A DNA stretch of 17,315 bases from assembly GCA_035524755.1 (NCBI GenBank), contig DATKOD010000014.1:1-17315 (forward strand). The letters are read 5' to 3'. The DNA is from JAGOPO01 sp035524755 (lineage in GTDB: Bacteria; Patescibacteriota; Minisyncoccia; 2-02-FULL-40-12; GWA2-44-9). Shown piece after piece: positions 1 to 7,503 of this stretch; within the stretch, counting starts at the first letter, position 1; each line of letters begins with the position of its first letter. Made by a program: the position numbers and the translations under genes. The notes below the pieces were generated by a model. That model was not told the DNA's origin and ran no database searches. It worked only from the letters and a program-made list of their open reading frames with translations.

Positions 1-1490
1 GCCGCCAGTGTTCACGCCTGTGGCGTTCGCTGCAGAACCGCCGGTGCCGGCCTGCCAATTGAAGGCGGCACCCACACCGCCGGTGTTCGTGAGAGCTCCC
101 ACGCCGTTCGCAATGCCACCGACACCGGTGTTGATGGTGAAGGTGCCGGCATTGGCAGCGGTGATGGCAACGGCGGACGTGGAGGAGATGGTCCCCGCAT
201 TGCCGAGTGTGATGGTCAGCGTACCGCTCGCACGGGCCTTGTTGACGCTGCTGCCGCCATTGCCGACGGTGAGCGTCATATTGCCACCGGCACCGCCCGT
301 ACCGGTAGATGAGCCGGCGGCGCTTTGGATAGTAACCGCGCCACCGGCAGAACCCGACGCCGCCGCCGACGCACCACCGCTGAGTGCGAGCGCTCCACCG
401 GTTCCACCGGTGTACGTTCCACCGGTGCTTCCCGCAGTGCCACCTGCAGTCCCCCCGGTAATGGTGATGTTGCCGCCATTTCCCGCCGTACCTGTCGCTC
501 CGGTCCTGACCTTCACGGCACCACCGGTCCCAGCTGTCCAGTTGAATGCACTGCCATTCCCGCCCGCAAGCGTCGTTGCAAGACCCACCGAAGCGCTGGC
601 GAGACCGCCGACGCCGCCGGTGATGGTGAACGTACCGGCGAGTCCACCGGTAGAGGTGCCGGTCGCGTTCGGTGCAGTGCCGCCGGTGCCGAGCGTGAAG
701 TTAAAGACACCGCCGCTTCCTCCCAGTCCGGATGCGATGGAACGACCGTCCGTCCCGCCGTTGCCCGCAGTGAGCGTGAACGTTCCTCCGTTGCCGCCGT
801 TCGCGGTTCCGACGCCGTTCCCCGACGTGATGGTCACCGTACCGGCGCCGCGCTGAACGGTCCCATCGCCGCCGGCGTTCCCCGCGGCGATCGTTATCAC
901 ACCGCCCGCACCGCCGCTGCCGGTAGTTGAACCGGCCTGCCCGGTGATGGTCACGCCGCCGCCATCGGAGCCGGACGCGGCAGCCGAAGCGCCGCCGAGA
1001 AGCGATAAGAGTCCTCCGTCTCCGTTATTGATGGCACCGATGCCCGTCCCGATGCCTGCGTTGCCGGCCTGAATGGTGAATGCACCGCCTGAACCGCCGA
1101 TGTTCGTAGCGCCGCCGGATGCGGCACCTCCCGCGCCTGCGCGGATGGTGATCGCACCGCCGGCGCCGCCCGTGTTTGTGCCCGAAACCGCATAGGTCGA
1201 AGCTCCGCCGGTGCCGGCCGTCCATACAAACGCCCCACCGATACCACCGGTGCCGGCGGTGCCGCCGGAGAGGGCTCCGCCGATGCCGCCGTTCCCGCCG
1301 TTGAAGTTCAGCGCACCGCCTGTGCCTCCGGTACCCAGGGTTAGCGCTGCGGACGCCGTGCCTCCGAGACCGCCTGATAGTGTCAATGCACCACCATTTC
1401 CGCCCCCCGCGGTGCCTACGCCCGTTGAATTGCCGCCGATGCCACCGGTGATGTTCAAAGCGGAGTTAGCCGTTGTCCCGTTACCTGCCA
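1..1490 (-). repeat. Low-complexity Gly-rich repeat field with a long-range duplicated unit
   Basis: This stretch encodes about 500 residues that are largely G, T, A, S and N. The decapeptide GGASAAASGS occurs at 996-967 and again at 378-349, 206 residues apart. The flanks also correspond: GS(T/S)TG(S/T)GGAGG follows both copies. An F-N-(F/W)-x-x-GTGG(T/S)A-x-NATG segment occurs at about 705 and 63. This points to internal duplication of a unit of roughly 200 residues. Confidence 0.7.
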
Positions 1491-2703
1491 CACTGGTCGG
1501 CGTGTATCCGGTCACCTGGAATAACGAACTCGGTGCAATGGTGTTGATGCCGACGTTACCATTCCCCAAAATGGTCATCGCTTCTATGGGGGTCTGGGCC
1601 GTCCCGGCCGGCGCAATCATGAAATACAGCCGTGCGGTAGATGCCACACCCGAAGCGTAGTAGCCGATGGTAGACGGTAATCGGGTGGCATGATCAGAGG
1701 TCATGGCCGTCGGAACATTGTTGAAAGCAGTGACAGTCCCACCGAAGGTAATGTACCCGCCGGCCCCATCATTGACGGGATAGAAGCGGATTCCGCTGGA
1801 CGTATTGTGATAACTATTGAGATACAGGAGTGGGGTGAGTGAACTCGAATCATCTACGCCGATCTGAAGTCGTGTGGTCGGCGCTGTGCTGTTAATGCCC
1901 ACGTTGCCGGTGGAAGCGATGGACACGAGCGCGGAGTTTGCGCCGTTCAGGATGTCCAGACGGTCATTTGCCCCCGCGGAACGGAGCGTGAACTTGCCAT
2001 CGTTTGCGGTCGCCGAGTTGGACCGCAGGATGAGGTCTACATTGCCGGAAGTGGATGCCTCGATACTGCCAACCACGTCCAGTTTCTGCGTTGGCACGGT
2101 CGTCCCGATACCGACATTGCCGCCAAACGTCGCGTGTCCGGCCAATGACAAGTTCCCGAAACCATCCGTGCTGAAGCCGTACTGGTAACCGGAACCGTAA
2201 TCCTGGTAATCAGAACTAAGCGAGCCATTCGCGAGAATGCTGTAATTGGCGGAGAGGTAATTGCCGACGATGGTTCCGTTCACGTCTAGCTTGGTCGTCG
2301 GCGACGCCGTACCAATACCGACGTTGCCGGTGGAATCGACGAAGAAGCTGTTCGAGATCGACGCGGTACCGTTCACGGCGAGCTTCGCAGTCGGGTTGAA
2401 GGTCCCGATGCCGACATTGCCCGAGTTGAGGTTCCAAATGTCGTTGGAACCGGACGCCCAGCCGAGCTGAGAGTCGATGTACTTGAGCTGACCGGACAGA
2501 GGTCCGTTGATGTTGGCGGCGACAGCGGAAGAATCGAAGGAACTGGATGCGATCGAGGCGTAGATCTCACCCAGTGAGTGCATCGTGCTGGCGGGGCTCG
2601 TGGGAGGATTCAAAGAACCGGCGATCGCAACGGAACCGAAAGCGAGCGCAACCAAAAGCGCAACAAGAAGTGGCCGATTTAAATTGCGCCACATATCGTC
2701 CAT
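1..2703 (-). CDS. Giant Gly/Thr/Ala-rich surface protein with GNVGIG repeats (3' end outside window)
   Basis: A reading frame of exactly 901 codons has no stop from the ATG at 2703 to the left edge, so the C-terminus is missing. The N-terminus (MDDMWRNLNR, then a hydrophobic run LLVALLVALAFGSVAIAG at about residues 13-30) looks like a signal peptide or membrane anchor. Residues 95-400 carry five copies of GNVGI(G/N) followed by a short segment ending in K/R-L-x-V/I-x-G or similar, a pattern common in predicted adhesins and tail-fibre-like proteins. Residues from about 400 to 901 are dominated by GG, GT and AG with periodic T-I-T-G/A-G steps, suggesting a repetitive beta structure. Composition implies an extracellular stalk or adhesin. 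The start has no clear Shine-Dalgarno sequence. The missing C-terminus could hold an anchor, a chaperone or a binding domain. The protein class is fairly certain, the exact function is not. Confidence 0.85.
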   Translation of the reverse strand, partial: MDDMWRNLNRPLLVALLVALAFGSVAIAGSLNPPTSPASTMHSLGEIYASIASSSFDSSAVAANINGPLSGQLKYIDSQLGWASGSNDIWNLNSGNVGIGTFNPTAKLAVNGTASISNSFFVDSTGNVGIGTASPTTKLDVNGTIVGNYLSANYSILANGSLSSDYQDYGSGYQYGFSTDGFGNLSLAGHATFGGNVGIGTTVPTQKLDVVGSIEASTSGNVDLILRSNSATANDGKFTLRSAGANDRLDILNGANSALVSIASTGNVGINSTAPTTRLQIGVDDSSSLTPLLYLNSYHNTSSGIRFYPVNDGAGGYITFGGTVTAFNNVPTAMTSDHATRLPSTIGYYASGVASTARLYFMIAPAGTAQTPIEAMTILGNGNVGINTIAPSSLFQVTGYTPTSVAGNGTTANSALNITGGIGGNSTGVGTAGGGNGGALTLSGGLGGTASAALTLGTGGTGGALNFNGGNGGIGGALSGGTAGTGGIGGAFVWTAGTGGASTYAVSGTNTGGAGGAITIRAGAGGAASGGATNIGGSGGAFTIQAGNAGIGTGIGAINNGDGGLLSLLGGASAAASGSDGGGVTITGQAGSTTGSGGAGGVITIAAGNAGGDGTVQRGAGTVTITSGNGVGTANGGNGGTFTLTAGNGGTDGRSIASGLGGSGGVFNFTLGTGGTAPNATGTSTGGLAGTFTITGGVGGLASASVGLATTLAGGNGSAFNWTAGTGGAVKVRTGATGTAGNGGNITITGGTAGGTAGSTGGTYTGGTGGALALSGGASAAASGSAGGAVTIQSAAGSSTGTGGAGGNMTLTVGNGGSSVNKARASGTLTITLGNAGTISSTSAVAITAANAGTFTINTGVGGIANGVGALTNTGGVGAAFNWQAGTGGSAANATGVNTGG
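1512..2421 (-). repeat. Five GNVGIG-type protein repeats in the surface protein
   Basis: GNVGI motifs begin at 2421, 2328, 2121, 1908 and 1560 (minus strand). The first three read GNVGIGT and the last two GNVGIN. Each is followed about 5-10 residues later by a (K/R)L(A/D/Q)(V/I)-type segment, degenerate in the last copy (LFQVTG). Spacing grows from 31 to 69, 71 and 116 residues, so the units are not simple tandem copies. Confidence 0.85.
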
Positions 2704-2718
2704 TTTCCCATTAAACGG

Positions 2719-2741
2719 ACATCTCCGCGAGGCGGAGATGT
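2719..2741 (-). other. Perfect 10-bp hairpin in the murG-surface gene gap
   Basis: The arms ACATCTCCGC and GCGGAGATGT are exact complements around a 3-nt loop. The hairpin lies in the 62-bp gap between the murG stop and the surface-protein ATG and ends 15 nt before that ATG. No U-tract follows on the minus strand (CCGTTTAATGG), so it is a poor intrinsic terminator. It could be a processing or stabilising element, or a translation-control hairpin in the surface-protein leader. The flank towards murG is AT-rich, but I could not define a convincing promoter. Confidence 0.6.
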
Positions 2742-2765
2742 TGATAAAACATATTATTTTCGCGG

Positions 2766-3902
2766 TTATACCCCGAGAAGCACCTCCGCGATGCGGTCGG
2801 CAGCATCAGGATGCGCGAAGGTGCGCAATCGCGCCGAGACATCGGCAGCGACCGCGGGATCCAGGAGACGCTCGACCTGCTGCATGACCAGACCGGGCGT
2901 CGCGTTCACGCCATCCACCACGGCGGCGCCCAGCGCAGCGAGTTCGCGCGCGTTCTCCTGCTGATGGTTGTTCGCCGAGCCGGGCAACGGCACGACGACC
3001 ATCGGCTTACCGATGAATGCCAGCTCAGTGAGTGCACCCGCCGATGCGCGGGTGACGGCGACGTCGCAGGCACCGTACGCGGTGGCAAGTTCGCCTTCGT
3101 TAAGGAACGCGTACGCCCGGTACTGCGCGCCGATGGCGGCCGCATAGGTTCCTTTGCCTTCGGTCAGATACTGTTGGACCGTTTTCTGAACGCCGGCGAA
3201 GTTCGCGTCGCCGGTTTGATGGATGACGTTCCAGCCTTTGTTCACCATCTGTACCAGCGAATTGAGCACGAGGTCATTGATCTGCGCCGCACCCTGACTG
3301 CCGCCGATGAACAGGACGGTCCTCCGCGCCGGATCGAGTTTCAGCGCCTGATGCGCGGCGGTGCGTTCCACACAGCATACTTCCGGACGGAACGGATTGC
3401 CGACCATCATCGTGGCACGACCCATCGCCTTGAACGCCTGATCCGCGGCGGCGAACGACGTGAACACGACGCGTGCGCGCTTCGCGAGGATGCGGTTCGC
3501 CAGACCCGGCACCGAATCGGACTCGTGCAGGTAGACGGGTATCATATAGAATCGCGCCGCCAGCGTGGGAAACGCGCACGTGTACCCGCCTTTGGCGAAG
3601 ATGACGTCCGGCATGAACCAGAACAACTTCCAGAACGATTGAGCCAGTGCGAGCGGGATTTTCAGGATATCGAAGAAGGAACCGGCACTGGCGTAGCGCC
3701 GCAGTTTGGGCGCCATGATGCCCGTGTACGGAATGCCCGCCTCGGCCGCACCGCGCGCGACGAACCGCCCGTCGCCCATGATGCGGACCGAAATCTTCTC
3801 ACCCCGCGCGTCGGCGAGTTTCTTGAGGGAACGGGCGACCGCGACCAACGGATACACATGCCCGCCCGACCCGCCGCCGACGAGAAGCACTCGAAATGCC
3901 AT
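2766..3902 (-). CDS. murG: MurG, UDP-GlcNAc:lipid I N-acetylglucosaminyltransferase
   Basis: This 378-residue GT-B glycosyltransferase adds GlcNAc to lipid I to make lipid II, the last cytoplasmic-face step of peptidoglycan precursor synthesis. Visible family motifs are the N-terminal Gly-rich loop GGGSGGHVYP (residues 9-18), FAKGGYTCAFP (102-112), HESDSVPGLANR (126-137), the second-domain loop IGGSQGA (199-205), and the nucleotide-sugar region RASAGALTELAFIGKP (285-300) followed by PLPGSANNHQQENA. Length is close to the usual 350-380. The ATG lies 14 bp after the DedA-like stop, so co-transcription is possible. A TGG-TACAAT extended -10 lies only 5 nt before the ATG and could give a leaderless transcript. 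The next gene downstream is the giant surface protein. Confidence 0.96.
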   Translation of the reverse strand: MAFRVLLVGGGSGGHVYPLVAVARSLKKLADARGEKISVRIMGDGRFVARGAAEAGIPYTGIMAPKLRRYASAGSFFDILKIPLALAQSFWKLFWFMPDVIFAKGGYTCAFPTLAARFYMIPVYLHESDSVPGLANRILAKRARVVFTSFAAADQAFKAMGRATMMVGNPFRPEVCCVERTAAHQALKLDPARRTVLFIGGSQGAAQINDLVLNSLVQMVNKGWNVIHQTGDANFAGVQKTVQQYLTEGKGTYAAAIGAQYRAYAFLNEGELATAYGACDVAVTRASAGALTELAFIGKPMVVVPLPGSANNHQQENARELAALGAAVVDGVNATPGLVMQQVERLLDPAVAADVSARLRTFAHPDAADRIAEVLLGV

Positions 3903-3907
3903 GCCCT

Positions 3908-3916
3908 ATTGTACCA
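3908..3916 (-). promoter_or_regulatory. Putative extended -10 for murG
   Basis: TGGTACAAT (TGn plus a 5/6 -10 hexamer) ends 5 nt before the murG ATG. No good -35 is visible. If used, transcription would begin at or next to the start codon. Confidence 0.35.
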
Positions 3917-4534
3917 CTAGTCCTTGATACCGGCCTGCACACGCCGGATGAGGGCACTGGAGGCGATGCGCAACAACCAGACGGTGAGCACACCTACGAC
4001 AGCGACGATGATGAATATCCCCGCTATCCGCAATGATGCGACCAACTGGACCGCTGGTTTCCCGGCGAAGAAACTGAGCCAGAACAGAACGGACACCCAG
4101 ATGAACGTGCCGGCGGCGTTGGCCAGACTGTAACGCTTCAGGTCGAACCGGAGGGAGCCGACGATGATGAGGGTCGGGACCGTGATGGCATACCCGAGCT
4201 TGGCAAGGAACACGATGATCCCAGCGGTCCGCTCACTGTGCTCACGGATGCGTTCGAACAACGCCCGGCGCACTTCGGACGAATGCATGAACCGTTCCAG
4301 CGGCCGTGCGCCAGCCCAAAAACCGATGCCATACCAGAAATAGCCGCCGACAACGCTGCCGATGATGCATGAAAAGAACGTCGCCCACGGATTGAGGATG
4401 CCGGCCGCAGCCAGGACCCCGAACACCAACAGCGAGACGGTGCCCTCAAGGACGGTGATGCCCGCGATGAGCGGATAGCGATACTGGCCGATGACCGGGG
4501 AAACGCCCTGGAACCAATGGAGGAGCGGACTCAT
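3917..4534 (-). CDS. DedA/SNARE-associated family membrane protein
   Basis: A 205-residue polytopic membrane protein. The segment with G-S-V-V-G-G-Y-F-W-Y-G-I-G, a Gly-spaced helix typical of DedA proteins, is followed by an amphipathic stretch and then F-L-A-K-L-G-Y-A-I-T-V-P-T-L-I-I-V-G-S-L-R, matching the DedA pattern around the conserved re-entrant loop. About five hydrophobic segments are visible. DedA proteins are linked to polyprenyl-phosphate and phospholipid recycling, which fits the murG neighbour. I chose the ATG at 4534, 5 bp after the PolX stop. A TTG at 4570 would extend the protein by 12 polar residues into the PolX frame and looks less likely. Family assignment is fairly sure; the transported or flipped substrate is unknown. 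Confidence 0.8.
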   Translation of the reverse strand: MSPLLHWFQGVSPVIGQYRYPLIAGITVLEGTVSLLVFGVLAAAGILNPWATFFSCIIGSVVGGYFWYGIGFWAGARPLERFMHSSEVRRALFERIREHSERTAGIIVFLAKLGYAITVPTLIIVGSLRFDLKRYSLANAAGTFIWVSVLFWLSFFAGKPAVQLVASLRIAGIFIIVAVVGVLTVWLLRIASSALIRRVQAGIKD

Positions 4535-4539
4535 GGGTT

Positions 4540-6249
4540 CTATTTGAGCAGTTTCACCATTTGCTTCCAAGGGCAGGTGTTGATGACGTCATGTTTCTCC
4601 GCCCATCCTCTCCGGGCGGTGCCGATGCCCCACCGCAGGAACGAGAAGTGCTCAACGCTGTGCGCATCGGTATCGATGGACAGCTTCACTCCCGCCGCGA
4701 CCGCCAGACGCACGTGCTCGTCTTTCAGATCCAGCCGGTTCGGGTCCGAATCAACCTCCAGCACGGTGCCGGTCCGGCGGGCGGCGGCGATGACCGCTGC
4801 GATGTCGACCGGATAGGGCGACCGGCGGCCGATGAGCCTGCCGGTGGGATGGAATAGGATGTCCGCATGCGGATTCTCGATCGCACGGATGATACGCGCA
4901 GTTTGCGCCGACTCGGTCAGGTCCATGAACGAATGCACCGAGACGCCGACGACATCAAGCTGCGCCAGCGTTGCGTCGTCCAGGTCCAGCCGCCCGTCCC
5001 GCAGGATATCGCATTCAGTGCCTTTCAGGATCTTCACCCGCGGCACCGCTTTCTGGACGCGGTCGATCTCCGCCCACTGCTTCGCCAACCGGCGCGCATC
5101 CAATCCGTGCGTGATGGTCAATGATTTCGTATGGTCGGCGATGGCGATGTACTCCAGGCCGGCCGCTTCGGCGGCGCGTGCCATTGTCAGGATGGAATGC
5201 TCGCCGTCCGTCCAGTCCGTCGTGACCTGCAGATCGCCTTTGAGGTCCTCGTAGCCGACCAGATCAGGCAGTGCGTGTTTGATAGCCGCTTCGATCTCTC
5301 CCGAATCACTGCGGAGTTCCGGCGGTATAAAATCCATCCCAAGCTTCCGGTATACCTCGGCTTCGGTCGCACCGGCGACCATCCGTGTTCCCTTGAACAG
5401 TCCGAAGTCGTCCAGCGACAAGCCCTTGCGTTTCGCCAGTGTGCGCAGATGGATATTGTGGGCTTTGTCGCCGGTCCATGCGATGAGTGCCGCTCCGTAC
5501 GATTCGGCGGGCATGACCCATAGATCAGCGTCCATCGCCATCGACAAACGCACGAGCGCCGAGTGGTCCCCGTGTTTGTAGACGGACTGGACCTGCCGCA
5601 GGGTCACGAACCGGTTGAGCGTGTCGGCCGCATCGTCCGAAATTGCGAGCATATCCAAGTCACCGATGCTCTCCTGCATGCGACGCAGGGAACCGACGAG
5701 CTCCACCCGTTTCACATGCGGCCACGATGCTATCGCATCGACGATCTCGCGGAGCTGCGACCAGATGACCCCGGGCAGTTTTCGTGTGCCGGATTCCTTC
5801 ATGTACCGGATCGCCCGCGCGATCCTATCCTGACCCTTCTGCCCGATGCCGCGGATCCCTGCGAGCTTGCCCTTGCGGGCAGCCGCCTCCAGTTGGGCAA
5901 GCGTGCGGATCTTCAACGACCGATACAGAAGCACCAACGTCTTCGGACCGATCCCCTCGATCGCGGTGATACCGACGATGTCGATCGGCAGCGCCTTCTT
6001 CATCCGTGCATATTCGCGGATGTGACCGGTCGTGATGAATTCTTCGATGCGTTCACCGATACCCTCGCCGACACCGGGGATGTCTTCCAGCGATTTCAAG
6101 CCGCCATCTTCATATATGTCGCGTACGTCCAAACCGAGCGCGGCGATCGCATCCGCCGCACGCTCGAACGCACGAGGTTTGTACGGCACGCCCTTCAGTG
6201 AATACAGAATGGCGAGTTCGCGCAGTATCTTGACGACTTTCTGGTTCAC
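4540..6249 (-). CDS. polX: PolX: family X DNA polymerase with C-terminal PHP domain
   Basis: A 569-residue protein of standard bacterial PolX layout, expected to fill short gaps in base-excision repair. Helix-hairpin-helix elements read IPGVGEGIGE (about 57-66), IEGIGPK (97-103) and IRGIGQK (132-138). The polymerase active site GSLRR...GDLD carries D197 and D199, and the third aspartate is in DADLWV (D242). TGDKAHN follows. The PHP domain starts near 336 and keeps DH (372-373), GTE (412), SVH (439), HPTGR (467) and DTDAH (528-530). The usual HxH of motif I is replaced by Q341-V-T343, so metal binding may be altered. The GTG at 6249 gives the classical N-terminus (NQKVVKILREL) with GAGGG upstream. 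A TTG at 6270 would add seven unsupported residues. The downstream DedA-like gene follows after 5 bp. Confidence 0.93.
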   Translation of the reverse strand: MNQKVVKILRELAILYSLKGVPYKPRAFERAADAIAALGLDVRDIYEDGGLKSLEDIPGVGEGIGERIEEFITTGHIREYARMKKALPIDIVGITAIEGIGPKTLVLLYRSLKIRTLAQLEAAARKGKLAGIRGIGQKGQDRIARAIRYMKESGTRKLPGVIWSQLREIVDAIASWPHVKRVELVGSLRRMQESIGDLDMLAISDDAADTLNRFVTLRQVQSVYKHGDHSALVRLSMAMDADLWVMPAESYGAALIAWTGDKAHNIHLRTLAKRKGLSLDDFGLFKGTRMVAGATEAEVYRKLGMDFIPPELRSDSGEIEAAIKHALPDLVGYEDLKGDLQVTTDWTDGEHSILTMARAAEAAGLEYIAIADHTKSLTITHGLDARRLAKQWAEIDRVQKAVPRVKILKGTECDILRDGRLDLDDATLAQLDVVGVSVHSFMDLTESAQTARIIRAIENPHADILFHPTGRLIGRRSPYPVDIAAVIAAARRTGTVLEVDSDPNRLDLKDEHVRLAVAAGVKLSIDTDAHSVEHFSFLRWGIGTARRGWAEKHDVINTCPWKQMVKLLK

Positions 6250-6258
6250 GATGCCCTC

Positions 6259-6264
6259 ATTATA
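6259..6264 (-). promoter_or_regulatory. Putative -10 box for polX
   Basis: A perfect TATAAT lies 9 nt before the polX GTG and directly after the upstream terminator. No good -35 was found at 16-18 bp, so support is the hexamer and its position only. Confidence 0.4.
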
Positions 6265-6268
6265 GCGC

Positions 6269-6289
6269 AAAACCCGGCGGACCCGGGTT
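6269..6289 (-). terminator. Intrinsic terminator of the S8 protease gene
   Basis: On the minus strand, arms AACCCGG and CCGGGTT pair around a 5-nt loop and are followed by a short TTTT run. It lies about 24 bp after the protease stop and immediately before the TATAAT of polX. The U-tract is short, so efficiency is uncertain. Confidence 0.6.
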
Positions 6290-6312
6290 CGTTCCCCTCT
6301 CTGAGGCGGATA

Positions 6313-7473
6313 TCAGTGTGCGATCGGCAATCCCCAGCCCGATGCATCATCATCGCCCGCCGGTGGCAGGTCGTGTGACTTCGCGAATGAGTGCAAGAGC
6401 TCACGGGTCGCCTCGGCCGGGTGTGCGGCGCCGAACTGCCAGTATCGCGCAGCCAGACCGGCCACATACGGAGACGCCATGGAAGTTCCGGACAGGATCG
6501 CGTATCCGTCCGGGTACGTCGATTCGACGTTGACGCCGGGCGCCGCGAATTCGATGTCGCCCTCCTGGACCGTGTACGGGTCGGTCGTATCGTTGATGCC
6601 GCGTGAACTCCAGTCGGCGACCTTCTCGGATGAGTCGACCGCACCGACGGCGACCACCTCGGGCAGCGCAGCCGGGTAATCGAGACTGCCGGGGTACGGA
6701 CCGTCGTTGCCCGCGGCCGCTACGACGAGCGAGCCCTTGGCGGTCGCATAAGAAACCGCATCACTGATGAGCGAGCTGACCGAGTCGGAACCGAGGCTCA
6801 GATTGATGATGTTCGCACCGTTGTCCGCAGCCATCCGGATGGCGACGGCGATATCATCGGACCAGCAGGACCCGTTGGCTACGCAGACTTTGTAGGCCAG
6901 GATCGATGCCTGCGGTGCCATGCCGTAGATTCCCAGACCGTCAGTGCCGCCATCCGCCGCGACGATGCCCGCAACGTGTGTGCCGTGTCCGTTGTCATCA
7001 TCGCACGTACCGTCAGTGACGGGATCATTGCCGGTGAAATCCTTGCAACCGGTGATGCGGTCAGCCAGGTCCGGGTGGGTCACTTGTACGCCTGTGTCCA
7101 GAATCGCGACGGAGATGCTCGCGCCGCCCGAGGGTACGGACGTGTCTCCCTGCAACAGCGAGACGCCCCACGGGATCTGGTGTGTGGGTACCGGCCGTGT
7201 CGCTATGACCTGATCGGGCAGGATATTGAGCCGCTTGACCGGGTAGACCTTCAATCCCATGAGCTTGGCAAGCCAGAGCTGGGAGCCGGAGAGGTCAGCG
7301 GTGAAACCGTCGGAGAATTCGTTGCGCGCACCGAACGCGTCCTCCCAGATGGACTTGGTCGTCTGTATGAAATACCGGCTCCCCCCTGTGGATGACAGGG
7401 TTGCGGCCTGCGCTGCCATCGGCATGAGGACGACCGAAACAGCGGCGAGAATGGCGAATATCCTTGTTTTCAT
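6313..7473 (-). CDS. Secreted subtilisin-like serine protease (S8) with I9-like propeptide
   Basis: A 386-residue exported protease. A signal peptide (MKTRIFAILAAVSVVLMPMAAQA, residues 1-23) precedes a propeptide-like region (about 30-85; FSDGFTADLSGSQLWLAKLMG resembles the I9 inhibitor fold). The catalytic triad is D126 (ILDTG), H163 (NGHGTHVAG) and S331 (GTSMASPYVAG), with oxyanion-hole N256 (AAAGNDG). Cysteine pairs at 143/157 and 197/203 could form disulfides. The ATG at 7473 starts directly at the signal peptide; an in-frame ATG at 7494 would put seven extra residues in front and overlaps a likely promoter. There is no C-terminal anchor, so the mature enzyme is probably extracellular. 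Possible roles are nutrient acquisition, surface-protein maturation or attack on a host cell; the sequence does not decide. Confidence 0.93.
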   Translation of the reverse strand: MKTRIFAILAAVSVVLMPMAAQAATLSSTGGSRYFIQTTKSIWEDAFGARNEFSDGFTADLSGSQLWLAKLMGLKVYPVKRLNILPDQVIATRPVPTHQIPWGVSLLQGDTSVPSGGASISVAILDTGVQVTHPDLADRITGCKDFTGNDPVTDGTCDDDNGHGTHVAGIVAADGGTDGLGIYGMAPQASILAYKVCVANGSCWSDDIAVAIRMAADNGANIINLSLGSDSVSSLISDAVSYATAKGSLVVAAAGNDGPYPGSLDYPAALPEVVAVGAVDSSEKVADWSSRGINDTTDPYTVQEGDIEFAAPGVNVESTYPDGYAILSGTSMASPYVAGLAARYWQFGAAHPAEATRELLHSFAKSHDLPPAGDDDASGWGLPIAH

Positions 7474-7484
7474 TCGCAGTCTCG

Positions 7485-7493
7485 AGTGTAGCA
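7485..7493 (-). promoter_or_regulatory. Putative extended -10 for the S8 protease gene
   Basis: TGCTACACT (TGn plus TACACT) ends 11 nt before the ATG at 7473. A loose -35 (TCGCCA, 7513-7508) sits 17 bp upstream, inside the end of the glycosylase gene. The predicted leader is only about five nucleotides. Confidence 0.4.
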
Positions 7494-7503
7494 TACCGGA
7501 TGT

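Noticed and set aside
8..856. Long plus-strand Pro/Val/Ala-rich frame (also 1211-1660 and 1874-2188)
   Set aside because: It is the antisense image of the Gly/Thr/Ala-rich surface protein: GGT/GGC codons read backwards give ACC/GCC and CCG/CCC-type repeats. It has no ribosome site and the minus frame is open for 901 codons with a signal peptide.
2811..3920. 369-residue plus-strand frame opposite murG
   Set aside because: Antisense of a clearly recognisable MurG. Arg/His-rich composition is typical of shadow frames in GC-rich DNA.
4535..4570. TTG start for the DedA-like gene
   Set aside because: It overlaps the end of polX, adds 12 polar residues, and an ATG sits 5 bp after the polX stop.
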